A stretch of DNA of 64,000 nucleotides from Chelonoidis abingdonii (lineage: Eukaryota; Chordata; Testudines; Testudinidae), in the NCBI RefSeq assembly GCF_003597395.2, contig NC_133773.1, positions 124,811,858 through 124,875,857 on the forward strand, read 5' to 3'. Under the pieces are notes generated by a model, which made no database searches, was not told where the DNA came from, and was given only the letters and a program-made list of their open reading frames with translations. Shown here one piece after another: positions 11,492 through 23,140 of the stretch. A program made the translations under genes and the position numbers. Each line of letters begins with the position of its first letter. Positions within the stretch are counted from its first letter, which is position 1.

Positions 11492-11580
11492 GGGGAGAAT
11501 GGCTTGATTTTCTGCCTGACTGCTACAGACAGCAAGCTGAGCCACCTATCATGCTCATGAGGACCCCTTAGTCAACTGCT

Positions 11581-11654
11581 TGGAGAATGTGGGCATCGAT
11601 CCCACTACCTCTCACATGCAAAGCAATTGCTCTACCCCCTCGAGCTAATTCCCC
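11581..11654 (-). tRNA. tRNA-Ala (TGC), possibly functional
   Basis: The minus strand gives a 74-nt cloverleaf. The acceptor stem GGGGAAT/ATTCTCC pairs at all seven positions with one G-U. The D arm TAGCTC...GAGC is intact, with one extra G in the loop. The anticodon loop TTTGCAT carries TGC, decoding Ala. The anticodon stem has one mismatch (A-G) plus wobbles. The T arm GTGGG/CCCAC is perfect, around an ATCGATG loop as in vertebrate tRNA-Ala. Box A and box B are close to consensus. No T-run terminator is visible within about 60 nt downstream on the minus strand, so transcription may be poor. The mature tRNA would deliver alanine to ribosomes in the cytosol. Confidence 0.75.
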
Positions 11655-12573
11655 ACATCTGACTTGACTGCCAGGCACCGGGCAAAAAAGGCAAGGGCTC
11701 CATGGCCCTAAGCAGAACACAGCCTGACATGTGGGGGCGACCCAGAGTTGAGGAAGGGGCCCGAGTCTCTGCCACGTGCCTCAGCACAAACACCAATGCT
11801 CCCACCCTGGAGTGTGTCAGGGGGTGAGAGTTAGCCCCTGGAACAAGCACCAATCACCCAGGAGGACCGTTCTTATCTTCACCACTTTCCTCTAACCCAA
11901 GCAAAGCCAGAAGCAGGCCCAGCTCAGGAACTCCAGCAGGACTCTCACAGGCTCCCTGACACAGCATACATCAAAACAACCCTGCCTCTGCCAGGATAGA
12001 CACCCACAGACTCACTGTTCACACCAACGCAGCCCTTCCTCGCTTTGGCTTTCTCCAAGCTGTCTGTGTGCTCTGGCCCACGGCTGCCATGCTGGCTGAA
12101 ATCAGGAGGCTGTGTGGTTCACATGGTCTCAGCCGAGCTGGTATCACGCGCCCCCTGCCCATCTCCGCATTCCCTTCATGGACCCCTGGGATGTGAGTAA
12201 TCCTGTCTTTGAGTGGCGCTTCATCCCAGCCAATCAGCTTTGTGTAGGCTGGGAGGGAGGTGGCAAAGGGATCCCACTCAAGTGACAGCTCAGCAAGAAA
12301 GGGGCAGGTCCCCCTCTACAGCAGAGCAGGCTGGAGAATGTGTATTTAGCTCACTACTTCTCCCATGCTTTCCAGTTAAGCTAACTTCCCCAACCTGTCT
12401 CCAGCTTCCCAGCCACCACAAGGAGGAGAAGGGCCATGGACAAACAGCTTTCTGCCCTGCTGGAGCTGGCTTCTTGAGAGGCCAAGAGGGGGGAGGGATG
12501 GAGGCCACTGGAGGAGCTCAGCCCTCTGATTGTCAATGGCTCCTAAAAGAAGGGACTGTTGCTCCCCTGCTGC

Positions 12574-12646
12574 TGGAGAAGGGAGACATTGATCCCACTG
12601 TCTCTGGAATGCAAAACAAGCACTCTACCACTTGAGTTAATTCCCC
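12574..12646 (-). pseudogene. tRNA-Ala (TGC) pseudogene
   Basis: This 73-nt minus-strand copy begins GGGGAATTAACTCAAG and carries the loop TTTGCAT. It has at least two mismatches in the anticodon stem (CTTGT/TCCAG), an unpaired acceptor position and a weakened T stem (GTGGG/TCTCC). It is clearly related to the tRNA-Ala 0.9 kb upstream but decayed. Confidence 0.75.
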
Positions 12647-12757
12647 AGTCTTACCAACAAGCCTCTTGATCCACTCATGTAATACAGGAGTCCACATCAT
12701 CCCTGTGCCAGACAGTGGCTCCTTCCAAAAGGATCAGGGAAGTACCTGCTCCCTGTG

Positions 12758-12831
12758 GGCTGGCTAGCTCAGTTGATTAGAGTGTAGTGCTAATAATGCC
12801 AAGGCCATGGGTTGAAGCCCTATGCTAGCCA
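12758..12831 (+). tRNA. tRNA-Ile (AAT), probably degenerate
   Basis: This is a 74-nt plus-strand cloverleaf. The acceptor stem GGCTGGC/GCTAGCC pairs fully with one G-U. The D arm TAGCTCAGTTGATTAGAG matches vertebrate tRNA-Ile. The anticodon loop CTAATAA carries AAT (Ile). The anticodon stem TAGTG/TGCCA has one A-C mismatch, and the T stem ATGGG/CCTAT is paired with one wobble. The T loop is TTGAAGC instead of TTCGANN, so C56 is lost and box B is weakened. A TTTT run lies about 36 nt downstream. The altered T loop makes a pseudogene more likely than an active gene. Confidence 0.7.
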
Positions 12832-14170
12832 CTCTGTGCACTGGATGGAGAGGGTGGCTTCTGCTCTTTTGGATGACTGCTATTGGTCTGAGAGGTCAAA
12901 AGGAGATGGGCTGAGTGGAGTGGCTTTCAGGGAGCAGGCAAGAGCCCTGGTGGAGGAAGGGGCCAGCCAGTCCAGAGGCTGGCAAGATGAAGCTCCGCCC
13001 ACCTTCTTTTCTCCCCTCTCTGGGCTCTTTGTCTGACCTGCTGGCTGAAAGAGTTGAGCCCGGGGAGGGGAGGAGAAGGTTGAGCCTGGCTAGCTGCCTT
13101 CCCAGCTCATAGGAAACAAGGGTTCAGTTGGTGGCCCAGGAAGCAAAATCGCAGGGCTGCTGGCTTGCTCCCCTTGTCCCCAGTGGGTTGACCTGATTGC
13201 CTGAATTCTTGCCAGCTGCCATCTCCACCCAAATGTACCTGAGAGCAGATCATGCTCTCCAGCCCAAGCCACAGAGAAAGGCTTAATACTTGGCATCCCA
13301 AGCTATGGGAGAGGCTTCAGAATCGGCCTGCGCAAGGTGAGCTTGGGAGTTCCCTGGACCCCATCCTCCCACTGCCCACAGGCAGCCCCCCAAGCCCACA
13401 CTGGAGCCCAGACAGGAAGGAGCAGGAGGAGAGCTCACACAGGGGCACCACCATTCTAAGTCAGCTGGACCTGCTTTCTCTTCTACCCTTCTTCTCCCAA
13501 ATTCTGCTGGTCTCACAGTAACCGTCCCTGGGACACAGGGAAGACGCAGGCACAGAACTCTACCTTCCGGAAGCCAAATGCGCCTACCGAGAGTGTTTCA
13601 CAGACTATTGATGTACTATAGAAACCCCATTCAGACGCATTGACATAGCTAAACTCTACTTCCATAGGCCCTACTTGTGCGGAAAGCCAACAAACAAAAA
13701 GATAACGAATGTATTGAATAAACTAATCCTTTTAGCTAATTTGGAACAATTATGGTAATATACCCCACATCAGTATGAATTATATACTTATAGTCTACAG
13801 AAAAATTGGAGTCTTAGCTCTCCAAAGTGAGCCCAAATTAGACAAATCATTAATGATTAATTAAATATCCAAAACAGTACAGTACATCAATGACTGATTA
13901 CTTTAATTACCTCTGTTTGGTACAGTATATTTTCCTTGGTCATTCTTTCCCTTGTAAATGAGAAAAAGCAGCATGAATATATGGGTTAATCTTCCATCAT
14001 GTGGATTAAAGAATTTACTTCTTGATTCTCATGATGATTATTCTTGCCTGCAGCACTAGAACAGTCTCATTTCCCAGCGATAGATTTGACCTCCATTGTG
14101 GTACTAAATACATAGTTTAGTCAGCTAAATGATTATCTTCATTGAATAGCTACATTGTAGAATCTAGACA
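12832..14170. other. Unrecognised DNA, GC-richer to about 13600
   Basis: No gene is supported. Overlapping open frames on both strands (such as 13252-13521) reflect the higher GC content and lack domains. From 13600 the sequence is AT-rich and featureless. Confidence 0.45.
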
Positions 14171-14174
14171 GCCC

Positions 14175-14911
14175 TGTCATCATGCAGGCTGCCCCGAGCA
14201 CCCCCTTATGGCCGGGCATGGTGTTAGAGCTGATTTTTTTTTTCCCCTCACCAAGTGTATCCAGTCCTGACAACCTTTTGGGTATTAAAGAGCACCCAGC
14301 CCATTTGAAGGTTCATCTTTATTAACAGAGGCCAACGCAAAACAAACACAACCTTCACCTCAGCAACTTATCTGGATGAACAACTCATTCTTAGTTCATT
14401 TGTCCCCCTACCTGAGCCTAGATGAACGAAAACACTGGACTCTTCACCAGGACTCTTCACCAGGTTCGGGTCTTCATTCTTGGGGCTAGCACTCTTGGCA
14501 CCACCAGAGGAAGTCAGGGGTTTGTAGAAGTCCATCCACTACAATTCTTCCCCAGGGGCAGCATGTAGTACCATTCAGGCTGGGCTTCCTGCCAGTGTCT
14601 TTGGTACCTCCTAGATGCCTGCCAGCTACTGCTCTCCCTCTAGGAGCACCTCTTCCAGGATCCCTACTCTAGTGGGCTCCCCAGAAAACTGTCTGTGGGA
14701 GCACACCTCTAGGCTCCCTGCTCAGGCCTCTTAGGAGGATCCTGTGGAAAGGAGCTTCTGTCTTAGAAGTCTCTCTCTAACTGAGCTTGGATAATGGTTA
14801 TTAGGACCAGGTGCTCATTTGCTAATTAACCCTTAATTATCCACCTGGGGCAGTCAGTTACTCCTAGATGGGCCCTGATTTCCCCATAAAGGATCCAGTC
14901 CCTCTGTGACA
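14175..14911 (-). mobile_element. Solo LTR (endogenous retrovirus), 737 bp
   Basis: The ends are TGTCATC and CTGTGACA with the duplication GCCC at 14171-14174 and 14912-14915. On the minus strand an AATAAA polyadenylation signal lies near 14311-14317, which sets the orientation. A short tandem repeat (GGACTCTTCACCA twice) occurs near 14438-14463. No second LTR or retroviral gene is present. The 4-bp TSD fits a gammaretrovirus-like ERV, but the family is an inference. Confidence 0.82.
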
Positions 14912-15218
14912 GCCCTTGTAATTTTTATTCTGGGATATCACTTATGAGACTTTGTCCTAAAACTTAGACCCAAATGTTAATAAGATAATAGACACAAAAT
15001 AAGCTTTCTTGCTTGACACAAAATTGTCTATTTACTTGGTTTTCCCCTTAAGTATCTTCTAATTTGTTTAATTGCTTCCATGCAAATGTCTGTCCTCTGT
15101 TTTCCTCATCTACAATGCAAATATGTCTTGCACTGAGGGAAAGCAAACTCAGTCCAGATTGGTTGTAGTGATAAAAAACCACATATTTTAATGGCCCATG
15201 ATGGTCTTATGCACTGTA

Positions 15219-15390
15219 ACTATAGCTGTGTTGATCCCAGGATATTAGACAGACAAAGTGGGTGAGGTAATATCTATTATTGGACCAACTTCTGATGGTG
15301 AGAGAGAAGAGCTCTGTGTGGCTCAAAAGCTTATCTCTCACCAACAGAAGTCTGTTCCAGTAAAAGATATTACCTCACCCACCTCATCTC
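15219..15390. repeat. Foldback interspersed repeat
   Basis: The arm GTGGGTGAGGTAATATC near 15259-15276 recurs inverted as GATATTACCTCACCCAC near 15366-15382. Further pairing exists between CCAACTTCTGATGGTGAGAGA (about 15287) and TCTCTCACCAACAGAAG (about 15334). This is a short inverted-repeat element like the one at 1440-1659. No flanking duplication was found. Confidence 0.65.
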
Positions 15391-16785
15391 TGTGATGATG
15401 TTAGTCCATGTCCTGGTGGACGTGGATCCACGTCACAAATGCACACAGCACAGTGACGATAACTGGACGTCTTTTTGGTAATCTGAGCAATGAAGTAAAA
15501 GAATGAGTAGGTATGTCTGTGCTATTCTCAGTCTCCTAGAAGTGATCCTTGCTGGAAAGGGTTAGGTACTGTTAGGCAGGGTGAAGGGTCTGCACTGCTA
15601 CTGACTGTACTGTACTTGTTCTGTGATTGGAGAGCTTACTTTTTTCCATCCAGCATTTTCTCATAAGTTCTCATGCACATGCACAATGTAAACATTTGCC
15701 AAGGCATAAATAAACACAACTCCACTTAACTCAGTGCTGACCCTTGTGTAGTGAAATGTAGAAAAGTAACTGGATGGGTCAGTTCTTGTGACTGGTGAAC
15801 TGTGGAATAGCAATAGGACTGCTTGCATCATTTTGTTAAATTAAAAGTGGGATGAATTTCACCCTGTCGTTTAACTCTCACTGATTCAGAGTTGTGAACT
15901 GGAGTGACTTCAACTGATTTAAGACTTAGAGAACCATTGATGTGTGTGTGAAAACACAATGGTTCCCACTGATTCGTAGAATATAACATTTCTGCTTTGG
16001 TGGTGATCAGAACCAGCACCTAAAAAGGTTAATTTCTACAGTTAACTTTCTTTGAACCTCAAGATTTAGTAAGGCTAAGGTAGCCCACACATCATACTGG
16101 AATTTGAATAGTAAAGCTCACCAAAGATATAGCTGCAACAGAAAAGCAGTTTCCTTCAGCACCTGTGTTTTGGTTCCAAGAACTTACAGTAAATATGCAC
16201 CGCAATCTCTGCATATCTCAGCAATTTAGTTTTTTATGAATAGAGTATTAAATGTATTTTACTATTTATCCTTGCTCTGCTCACCCTACTCTTTAATTAC
16301 AAAAATAGAGAAAAATGAAAATATTGTTATAGGATTGTTCTGGCTATACCCACAACTAATTCTGATTGTTAAATGGAATGTCCTTCTGATTTTAGAGAGA
16401 CCCATTTTTGCTAGAGTCCTTACTATTTAAATGACTCCAAAAACTTCATCTTTCCCTGCAGTAGAAATCTTGGTGCCATCTCTGAATCTGACTCTCCCCA
16501 TCCCTCCCCCTGTGGGAAGTTTCTGGATGGTAATTCACCACATCTGGAATGTTGCCAGGATTCAATCTGTTCTCTAATTAAATCATTACACTGGTCTTAA
16601 TATCTTCCTGTGTTGGTAATTGCAATTCCTTTCACTCTTTTTTTCATAATGAACTAAACTAAGGTACTAATCTAGTGGAGATTTAAGAATATACATAACT
16701 GCACGCTCATGAGCAGCCCCATAGACTACAGTGGGATTACTTCCAAAATCTCTGCTTTCTGAACCTCAGAGTGCAGAATGCTCTG
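15391..16785. other. Unrecognised DNA
   Basis: No gene or bounded repeat. A 16-bp perfect palindrome, GACGTGGATCCACGTC, lies at 15419-15434. Confidence 0.45.
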
Positions 16786-16793
16786 GCCAGACT

Positions 16794-17040
16794 CAGGGCT
16801 GGTTCCAGGCACCGGAAAAGGAAGCAGGTGCCTGGGGTGGTCAATAGAAGGGGGGGGCAGTCCGTCGGTTGTTGGGTTGGCAGCAGCACTTCAGCAGCAG
16901 CTCAATTGGTTCAGTCTTCGGTGGCAATTCGGCTGTGGGTCCTTCACTCCCTGTCTTCCTCTTCAGCGATAGCTCATTCGGGGTTTGTTTTTGTTTTGTT
17001 TTGTTTTTCTTCACATGAGGTGGCAAAAGAGCTGGCCCTA
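16794..17040. mobile_element. hAT MITE, 247 bp, CAGGGCTGGTTCCAGG family
   Basis: It starts CAGGGCTGGTTCCAGGCACC and ends GAGCTGGCCCTA. The flanks GCCAGACT (16786-16793) and GCCAAACT (17041-17048) are an 8-bp duplication with one mismatch. The family is the same as 18895-19132, which shares the GCAGGTGCxTGGGGxGG start and the T-rich tract before GGTGGCAAAA. Open frames inside are spurious. Confidence 0.9.
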
Positions 17041-17048
17041 GCCAAACT

Positions 17049-17349
17049 GCCCTTTTGTTCCAGGAAAAGGGGTCATCTCACTCCATTATCTTCCCTGGCT
17101 TGCTGTCAGATAAAATTTCTAATTGCTTTTCTGTATCTGGAAACATTCAGTGTTGCAAACTTACAAGTTTCCAGGTGAAGAAAAGGAAAAGTAGTCCATA
17201 ATATTTTCATATATGCATATTGTGCCAACCTACTCTTTTGGAGCTAATTACTGACCACTGAACAACTAACCCCCCAGCCCTTCCTCCCACTGCAACTTTT
17301 AAATTGGAGTTCCTCTGTCCAACTCCCTCCCTAATACGGTAGGGCCATA
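17049..17349. other. Unrecognised DNA
   Basis: Nothing recognised. Confidence 0.4.
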
Positions 17350-17670
17350 CCAAATTCATGGCCATGAAAGACTCATAATAGACTGTGATGTTTGGTCTTA
17401 GTGTACTTTTGCCCTATATGGTAGGGTAAAAATATACAGAGGCACACAGCATTTCTCAAAATAGGAGTCCTACCCAAAAGGGGGTCAAGCCTATTGCAGG
17501 GGGGCCATGATATTGCCACTCTTACTTCTGTTCTGCCTTCAGAGCTGGGTGGCCAGAGAGTGGCAGCTGCTTGCTGGGCACCCAGCTCTGAAGGCAGCAC
17601 ATCTGCTTCTAGCAGCACAGAAGAGTGGGATGGTATGGGGAAGGGGAGAGGGGAGTTGTCACTTTTTGGG
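17350..17670. repeat. Degenerate interspersed repeat with internal hairpin
   Basis: CTTCAGAGCTGGGTGGCC (about 17537) pairs with GGGCACCCAGCTCTGAAGGC (about 17577-17596). Outer parts (CACTCTTACTTCTG against CAGAAGAGTGGGA) also pair. The stretch around ATTTCTCAAAATAGGAGTCC resembles a turtle/bird hAT-derived repeat. Ends and target duplication are unclear. Confidence 0.5.
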
Positions 17671-18886
17671 AGAGGGTCAATCATAGCCTGGGTGACTTAC
17701 AAATGTAAGAGTAGTAGAGTACAGTACTTGTTCATACTGTGTATGTGTGTGTATACACAACACATCAACAAAATTTGCTATTTATGCCATGACAAACCTG
17801 CAGACAATGTGATTTCTCCATGATTTAAGTACTACTACTTAGCCTACTAATAAGCTTCTGACTCATACAGTGTAGTTTGGTGCAAAACCTAGAACATGTG
17901 GGTTTTTAATTTGGAGGAACATAGTACCCAGCATGTGGATTCTAATAACAGGCCATCTGCTTCCACCATAGGGTGGTAATAAACTCCCCTCAAAGGGGGA
18001 CCAGGAATGGGGGATGGCTGCTGCAGTAGCCTTCAAATATCCAAGCTGTGACCAGGCTATGAAAATGAATCATGATGTACTGGGGAGTCTAAATCCAGGG
18101 TTTTCAAAGCAATCTTAGTGAATTAGGATCCAAATCCAACTGAATTTTGATGGAAATTGAACATCTATCTTCATAGGTACCTTTGAAAAGCCCAGCGTAT
18201 ATGTTTTTAGAGAGGTTTCAGAACTAAACCACTGGACTTTGGGGGATTTGTCCATCTCAACTAGAAGTCAGAAGAACTGACAGCACAAAGGCTATCAGAA
18301 ATGCAAAGAGCATAGTAAACAGGAGTGGCCTTAAGGGGGAAGAAAAGGAGGGAGATGATTTTTTTTGGGTCTATAAAATAAAGATTTATTTGAGATTATT
18401 ATAAAATTAATGGGTCTGACCCATCTTTCAAATATGCAGATGTAAGTCACTCCATTGGAGTCAATGGAGATGCACTGCTGTGAAACTGATATGAATGAGA
18501 GAATCACTAAGAGAGAGCAGCTGCAGTGGCTCTGCAGGAGGTCAAGTGAAACATGAGATTTGATGCAAATTGCTATAGTCTCCAGCTGGTGTCCTTGCAT
18601 GAGCCAGTATTGATCTAGGGATCAGTTACCATTTAGCAGTGAGTACGAATCTTGCCAAATAAACTTTGTCATTGTTAAATGTATTTTCTTCCTTTATAGC
18701 ATCAGGTACACAATGCTTGCAGTGTGGAGAATATCTATGAAAGTAAGAAGCAAACATCCCTTCTGTTATGCCATACTTTCTCACTTATAGTGTATTACTC
18801 CACAGCCTTAACTCTCTGCCCCTTTTGTGCGTATACATTGTTACAGCCTTTAAATACATGATAAATGCTATTTTTTTTTCAGTCTC
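17671..18886. other. Unrecognised DNA
   Basis: No gene or bounded repeat recognised. Confidence 0.45.
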
Positions 18887-18894
18887 TCTGCCTC

Positions 18895-19132
18895 CAGGGC
18901 CGGCTCCAGGCACTAGCCCAGCAAGCAGGTGCTTGGGGCGGCCAACGGTGGCTCCTCAGGGCGGCACGTCCGGCTCTTCGGCAGTGGGTCCCTGACTCCC
19001 TCTCGGAGTGAAGGACCAGCCACCCAATTGCAGCTGAAGACAAGCAGTGGCGGTAGTGCCACAGATCGCGTTTGCGGCTTTTTTTTTTTTTTCCCCCTGC
19101 TTGGGGTGGCAAAAACCCTGGAGCCCACCCTG
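18895..19132. mobile_element. hAT MITE, 238 bp, with perfect 8-bp TSD
   Basis: It begins CAGGGCCGGCTCCAGGC and ends CTGGAGCCCACCCTG as imperfect terminal inverted repeats. TCTGCCTC is duplicated perfectly at 18887-18894 and 19133-19140. The interior is unusually CpG-rich for this window and contains a T12 run near 19079-19092. Open frames on both strands are spurious. Confidence 0.95.
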
Positions 19133-19140
19133 TCTGCCTC

Positions 19141-19664
19141 ATTTAGTGTGTGATGACACTTGGCAAACATGGCAGCTGTTCAGTTATAGAGAGAGGTTTT
19201 TTTTCATCCTCATTGTTCAATGTGTGGCCTAGGCCTCACTTATTTCATACTATCCGAGGCCTAAATAAAGATTTTTTTGTTTTGTTTTAGATGTTTCTAT
19301 GGTGCTTCACACCATGTTGTCAGTGCTTCATAAGCATAAATGGATTTCTTTCCAGCACCTTGTGAGGAATGCAAGGCCAATCAAGGAGCGGGGGCAGGAA
19401 AGCCATTTGTCCTGGGCCTCAAGCTCAAAGAGGGCCCTCAAATTTAGACACTTATCAAATGCCAAAAAATTAACAAGTTTCGCAACTTGTTTTTATGCAC
19501 ATCCCTATCAAAGAAAGAGAACAAAATGTGACACTCTTTCAGCTTACAGCTGCAAATTTAAGCAAATAGATGTAATTTGATAAAAGACAATTTTTTTGTT
19601 AAATGAAATAGATTGTCATACTAAGAGTTAATGTTCATAAATATTAATAAAAATGTATTGGTTC
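19141..19664. other. Unrecognised DNA
   Basis: Nothing recognised. Confidence 0.4.
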
Positions 19665-20060
19665 TGCCCAGTGGTCTGTGATGGGATGTTAGATTGGGTG
19701 GGATCTGAGTTACTACAGAGAATTCTTTCCTGGGTGCTGGCTGGTGAGTCTTGCCCACATGCTCAGGGTTTAACTGATCGCCATATTTGGGGTCGGGAAG
19801 GAATTTTCCTCCAGGGCAGATTGGCAGAGGCCCTGGAGGTTTTTTGCCTTCCTCTACAGCCTGGGGCATGGGTCACTTGCTGGAGGATTCTCTGCAGCTT
19901 GAGGTCTTCAGGCCACAATTTGAGGACTTCAGTAACTCAGACATAAGTTAGGGGTTTGTTATTGAATTGGATGGGTGAGATTTTTGTGGCCTGCATTGTT
20001 CAGGAGGTCAGACTAGATGATCATAATGGTTCCTTCTGACCTTAAAGTCTGAGTCTATGA
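19665..20060 (+). repeat. CR1 LINE 3' end
   Basis: The 3' part reads GGTCAGACTAGATGATCATAATGGT...CCTTCTGACCTTAAAGTCT and ends TCTATGAT, the typical CR1 3' untranslated end and tail. Upstream sequence (GGGAAGGAATTTTCCTCC and so on) is the rest of the 3' UTR. It is 5' truncated and non-coding. Confidence 0.88.
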
Positions 20061-20846
20061 TGGTACAAGATTAGACCACGATGAATGTGTCCTCTCAGGT
20101 CAGCTGATTATATAAACAAACCACTACTAGTGGCTGATGCTGGATCAAGTGCATGTTGAAAGGTAGAGAATTGTTACATTTTAGTGTCTTTATAGTTTTA
20201 CACCTAGTTGACTAAGAAATTATTGATGTGTGAGAATTCCTCCATATTATCTTCATATGGTAGCTTAATAGAAGGTGACTGGTCAGTCGAGCCCTACCTT
20301 GGTCATCATCAAAGGCTTTAGCTACAGGCCCAAATTCAAGGTGAAAATTTGAGGACAATCTTGTACAATGAGTTTTGTGAGAAAACACGTTTGAAATGTT
20401 TGGATATTATCCCTCTGTCTGTATCCATGCCTGTGTTTACTATATATATGTAATCCCTGTTATATTATACCTTGCGTGCTTGAGAATTGATTCAGTGATA
20501 AGGATAATCTGTTTCATTTCGTGTTCTTAATCAGTATTCCTTCATTTTAAGTCTTTTCAGCATTTGTGTACGTTTACAGTAGAAGAAATCAAGTGTAGAT
20601 AAGCTACTTACTTATAGCAAAATATTTCAAGTGTGGATAGGCTACATATTGACCAGATAGATCACTAACAGGAGATTTGAAAGTGGTGGAGCAAGAGACG
20701 GCGAAAATAATTGAGTGAAGCAACAGCTAAGACCTCAAAGCCAATAACTTCATTTCTCAAACCACTGGAAAACACACCTTAACCAACAAACACTACAGAT
20801 AATGAAAACTCCAACTGCAACAGCTGATATTTCAATGCCAAGACAT

Positions 20847-23140
20847 GAACATGAACAATAGTCAAGAAGGAGATGGGCCAACAGTAACAAATGCAGCAAA
20901 AGATCCTGTGTATGATCAAGAAACTCAACAGCAACAGGAAGATGTAGATCTTATGCAGCAAGAGCAATTCATGAGTACTACAGGTTTGACTGACTGATAT
21001 TGGAATTATTGACAAGAGCAATGCTGCCCAAATGCAATCATTTCTTCAAATTAGTTGTTTTGAAATTCCAAGTAACATTCCGTGAGATGCTAATAATCCT
21101 GCTTTCCCTACTCATCTGCTGACAAACACTCTTCCAAATGGTGAAACCTGCACAAGAAACTGGTTATGCTGAAGTACAGAAAAAAAATCTCTATACTGTG
21201 CACCCTGCTTCATTTTGAACAAAAGTGCTGCAAATGCATCAGTTCGCTCTGGTCCGTTAGGATGGAGCATCAATAGAGGCTGGAGGAAGTTGAAAGACCA
21301 AATACCATCATATGAGAGTTCAGTGTCACACAAAGAAAACTATGTTGCACGGAAATCAGCCAGTAGGGGCAGCATAAGCTGAAAGTTCAGTTGAGTACTT
21401 ACTCTTGATTAAACTCTCTACAGAAACTAAACTGGAAAAAACTTCAGGAGTGCATCCTGAATGTCATCCTTTTTCTTTCTGAGCAGGGATTGGCTTTCTT
21501 TGGTTCCAGTCAACATATTGGTGATCGTGCAAACGGAAACTTTCTAGGCATAGTTGAGCTCTTCAGCAAATATGACCCACTATATCAGAGCATGTTAAAC
21601 ATGTCTGAAAATTGCAAGAGAGTCTAAAAGCACATGCAAGTTCATTATCTCTTCACACACATACAAAACGAGTTTATTGAGCTATGTGGGTCATTTTATA
21701 CAAACAACAATTCTTGATGAGATTTGAAATGCCAAGTATTTCAGTCACTGATACCACTCCAGATTGTTCTCACAAGGAACAGACTACTATGGTTATTGGA
21801 TATGTTAAGATTGTAGACGGTTCAAAATTTTCAATTGAAGAAAGGTTTATTTTTTTAAGTTCACAAAACTGGAAAAGAAATTGCTGCTTCAGTACTAGCA
21901 ATTCTAGAAGGTTTTAAGTTAGATTTTTCAAGTCTGCATTGGTCAAGCCTATGACAATGGATCTAATATGGCTGGGAAGTACAAAGGTGTACAAGCAGTT
22001 CTGCTTGAGCATAATTCAAACTGCATTTTCTCCAGATGTGGAAACAACACACTGAACCTTATAGGTGTTGACTGTGCTGAATCATGCAAGGTGGCAATTA
22101 CTTACTTTGGAACTGTTCAGCAAATGTACAATCTCTTCAGTAGCAGTCCACAAAGGTGGGGAATTCTGAAGCAATATCTTCCTGTTTCACTGCATGTGAT
22201 GTCCAAAACTAGATGATGGTCTGCACAAATTGATGGTGGTCAACCAGTTGCACAGCATTGTAATTCAGTGAAAAAGGCTTTGAGAGATTCAAGCTCATGT
22301 AATCTCACTGCGCAGGCTCAAACTGAACTTTAGTCTATTCAGAAGTACTTGTCCAAATTTGAATGTATCCTGATGTCCTCTTTGTGGATGAAGCTACTTA
22401 CAATGATCCACCAAACTCATCTGGTAATTGAAGCACACAATGCTACACCTGATATTGAGAGGGATAACCTTGAAAGCCTTTTCAGTGACATTCAACAGAT
22501 TCGTGAACAATGGGATGTGATCCTGACTGAGTCCAAATTAGTAGCACAGAATATTGGCATTTCATCTGAGTTCTCCACCAATCGCAATTTACCTACTGAA
22601 ATCCAATGCCGAAGAGCATTGTAGAGTCAATGTCTTCCTTGTCATCACTGACTCTATTCAGTCAGGTTTTACATGTCAATTTGAGTCACATCAACTAATT
22701 TGTACTCCTTTTGTGGTTTCTTTGGCAGTTCAACAGATTGAGTAATGAAGATCTACTTTCTACACCTGAACAATTTCAGCAACAGTACAACAAAAGTTGC
22801 AAAAGATCTCTGTGACCGAGGTCGTATTCCTCAAATGAATATGTCCCACAAACTTTAAATTGGATTCCAAGCCAAAGGAATTGCTTCAAGAAATACTCAA
22901 ACTTGGACTCTCTCCAAAGTGTTTCCTAATATCACAATCACAATGCATATTTTTGTCAGTTTGCCTGCATCATTGGCTTCAGGTGATCGCACCTTCAACG
23001 TGTTGAAGCAAGTAAAGAACTACCGCTGGTCAGCTATGGGATGAGCATTTGAATGGGCTTGCTATGCTTACTATTAACTGTGGCATTGCACGAAAGCTAG
23101 ATTTCTCCCCGCCTCCATTAATGCATTTGCACAGATGCTA
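20847..23140 (+). pseudogene. hAT transposase pseudogene (TTF zinc finger / ZMYM-like group)
   Basis: A decayed, intronless coding region can be followed through frameshifts. In order it shows a TTF-type zinc-finger region (NWLC...LYCAPCFILNKS, about 21150-21230), then LQECILNVILFLSEQGLAFFG (about 21440-21500) and NFLGIVELFSKYDP (about 21540-21580). These are followed by the catalytic-domain block DTTPDCSHKEQ (21750), DNGSNMAGKYKGVQA (21954-21995), NTLNLIGVDCAES (about 22046), and the C-terminal hAT dimerisation block ASGDRTFNVLKQVKNYRWSAM (22976-23040). The family moves by cut-and-paste using a DDE RNase H-like domain. Several stops (for example after 21336 and 22216) show it is dead. A possible start is an acidic, Q-rich leader at 20847. 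Terminal repeats were not identified. A domesticated host gene is unlikely given the number of breaks. Confidence 0.9.

Noticed and set aside
12213..12635. 140-codon open frame next to the tRNA cluster
   Set aside because: It overlaps the tRNA-Ala pseudogene at 12574-12646, has no recognisable domain and sits in GC-rich DNA where stops are rarer.
15419..15434. 16-bp perfect palindrome GACGTGGATCCACGTC as a regulatory site
   Set aside because: A single palindrome without nearby gene or repeated occurrence gives no support for a binding site.
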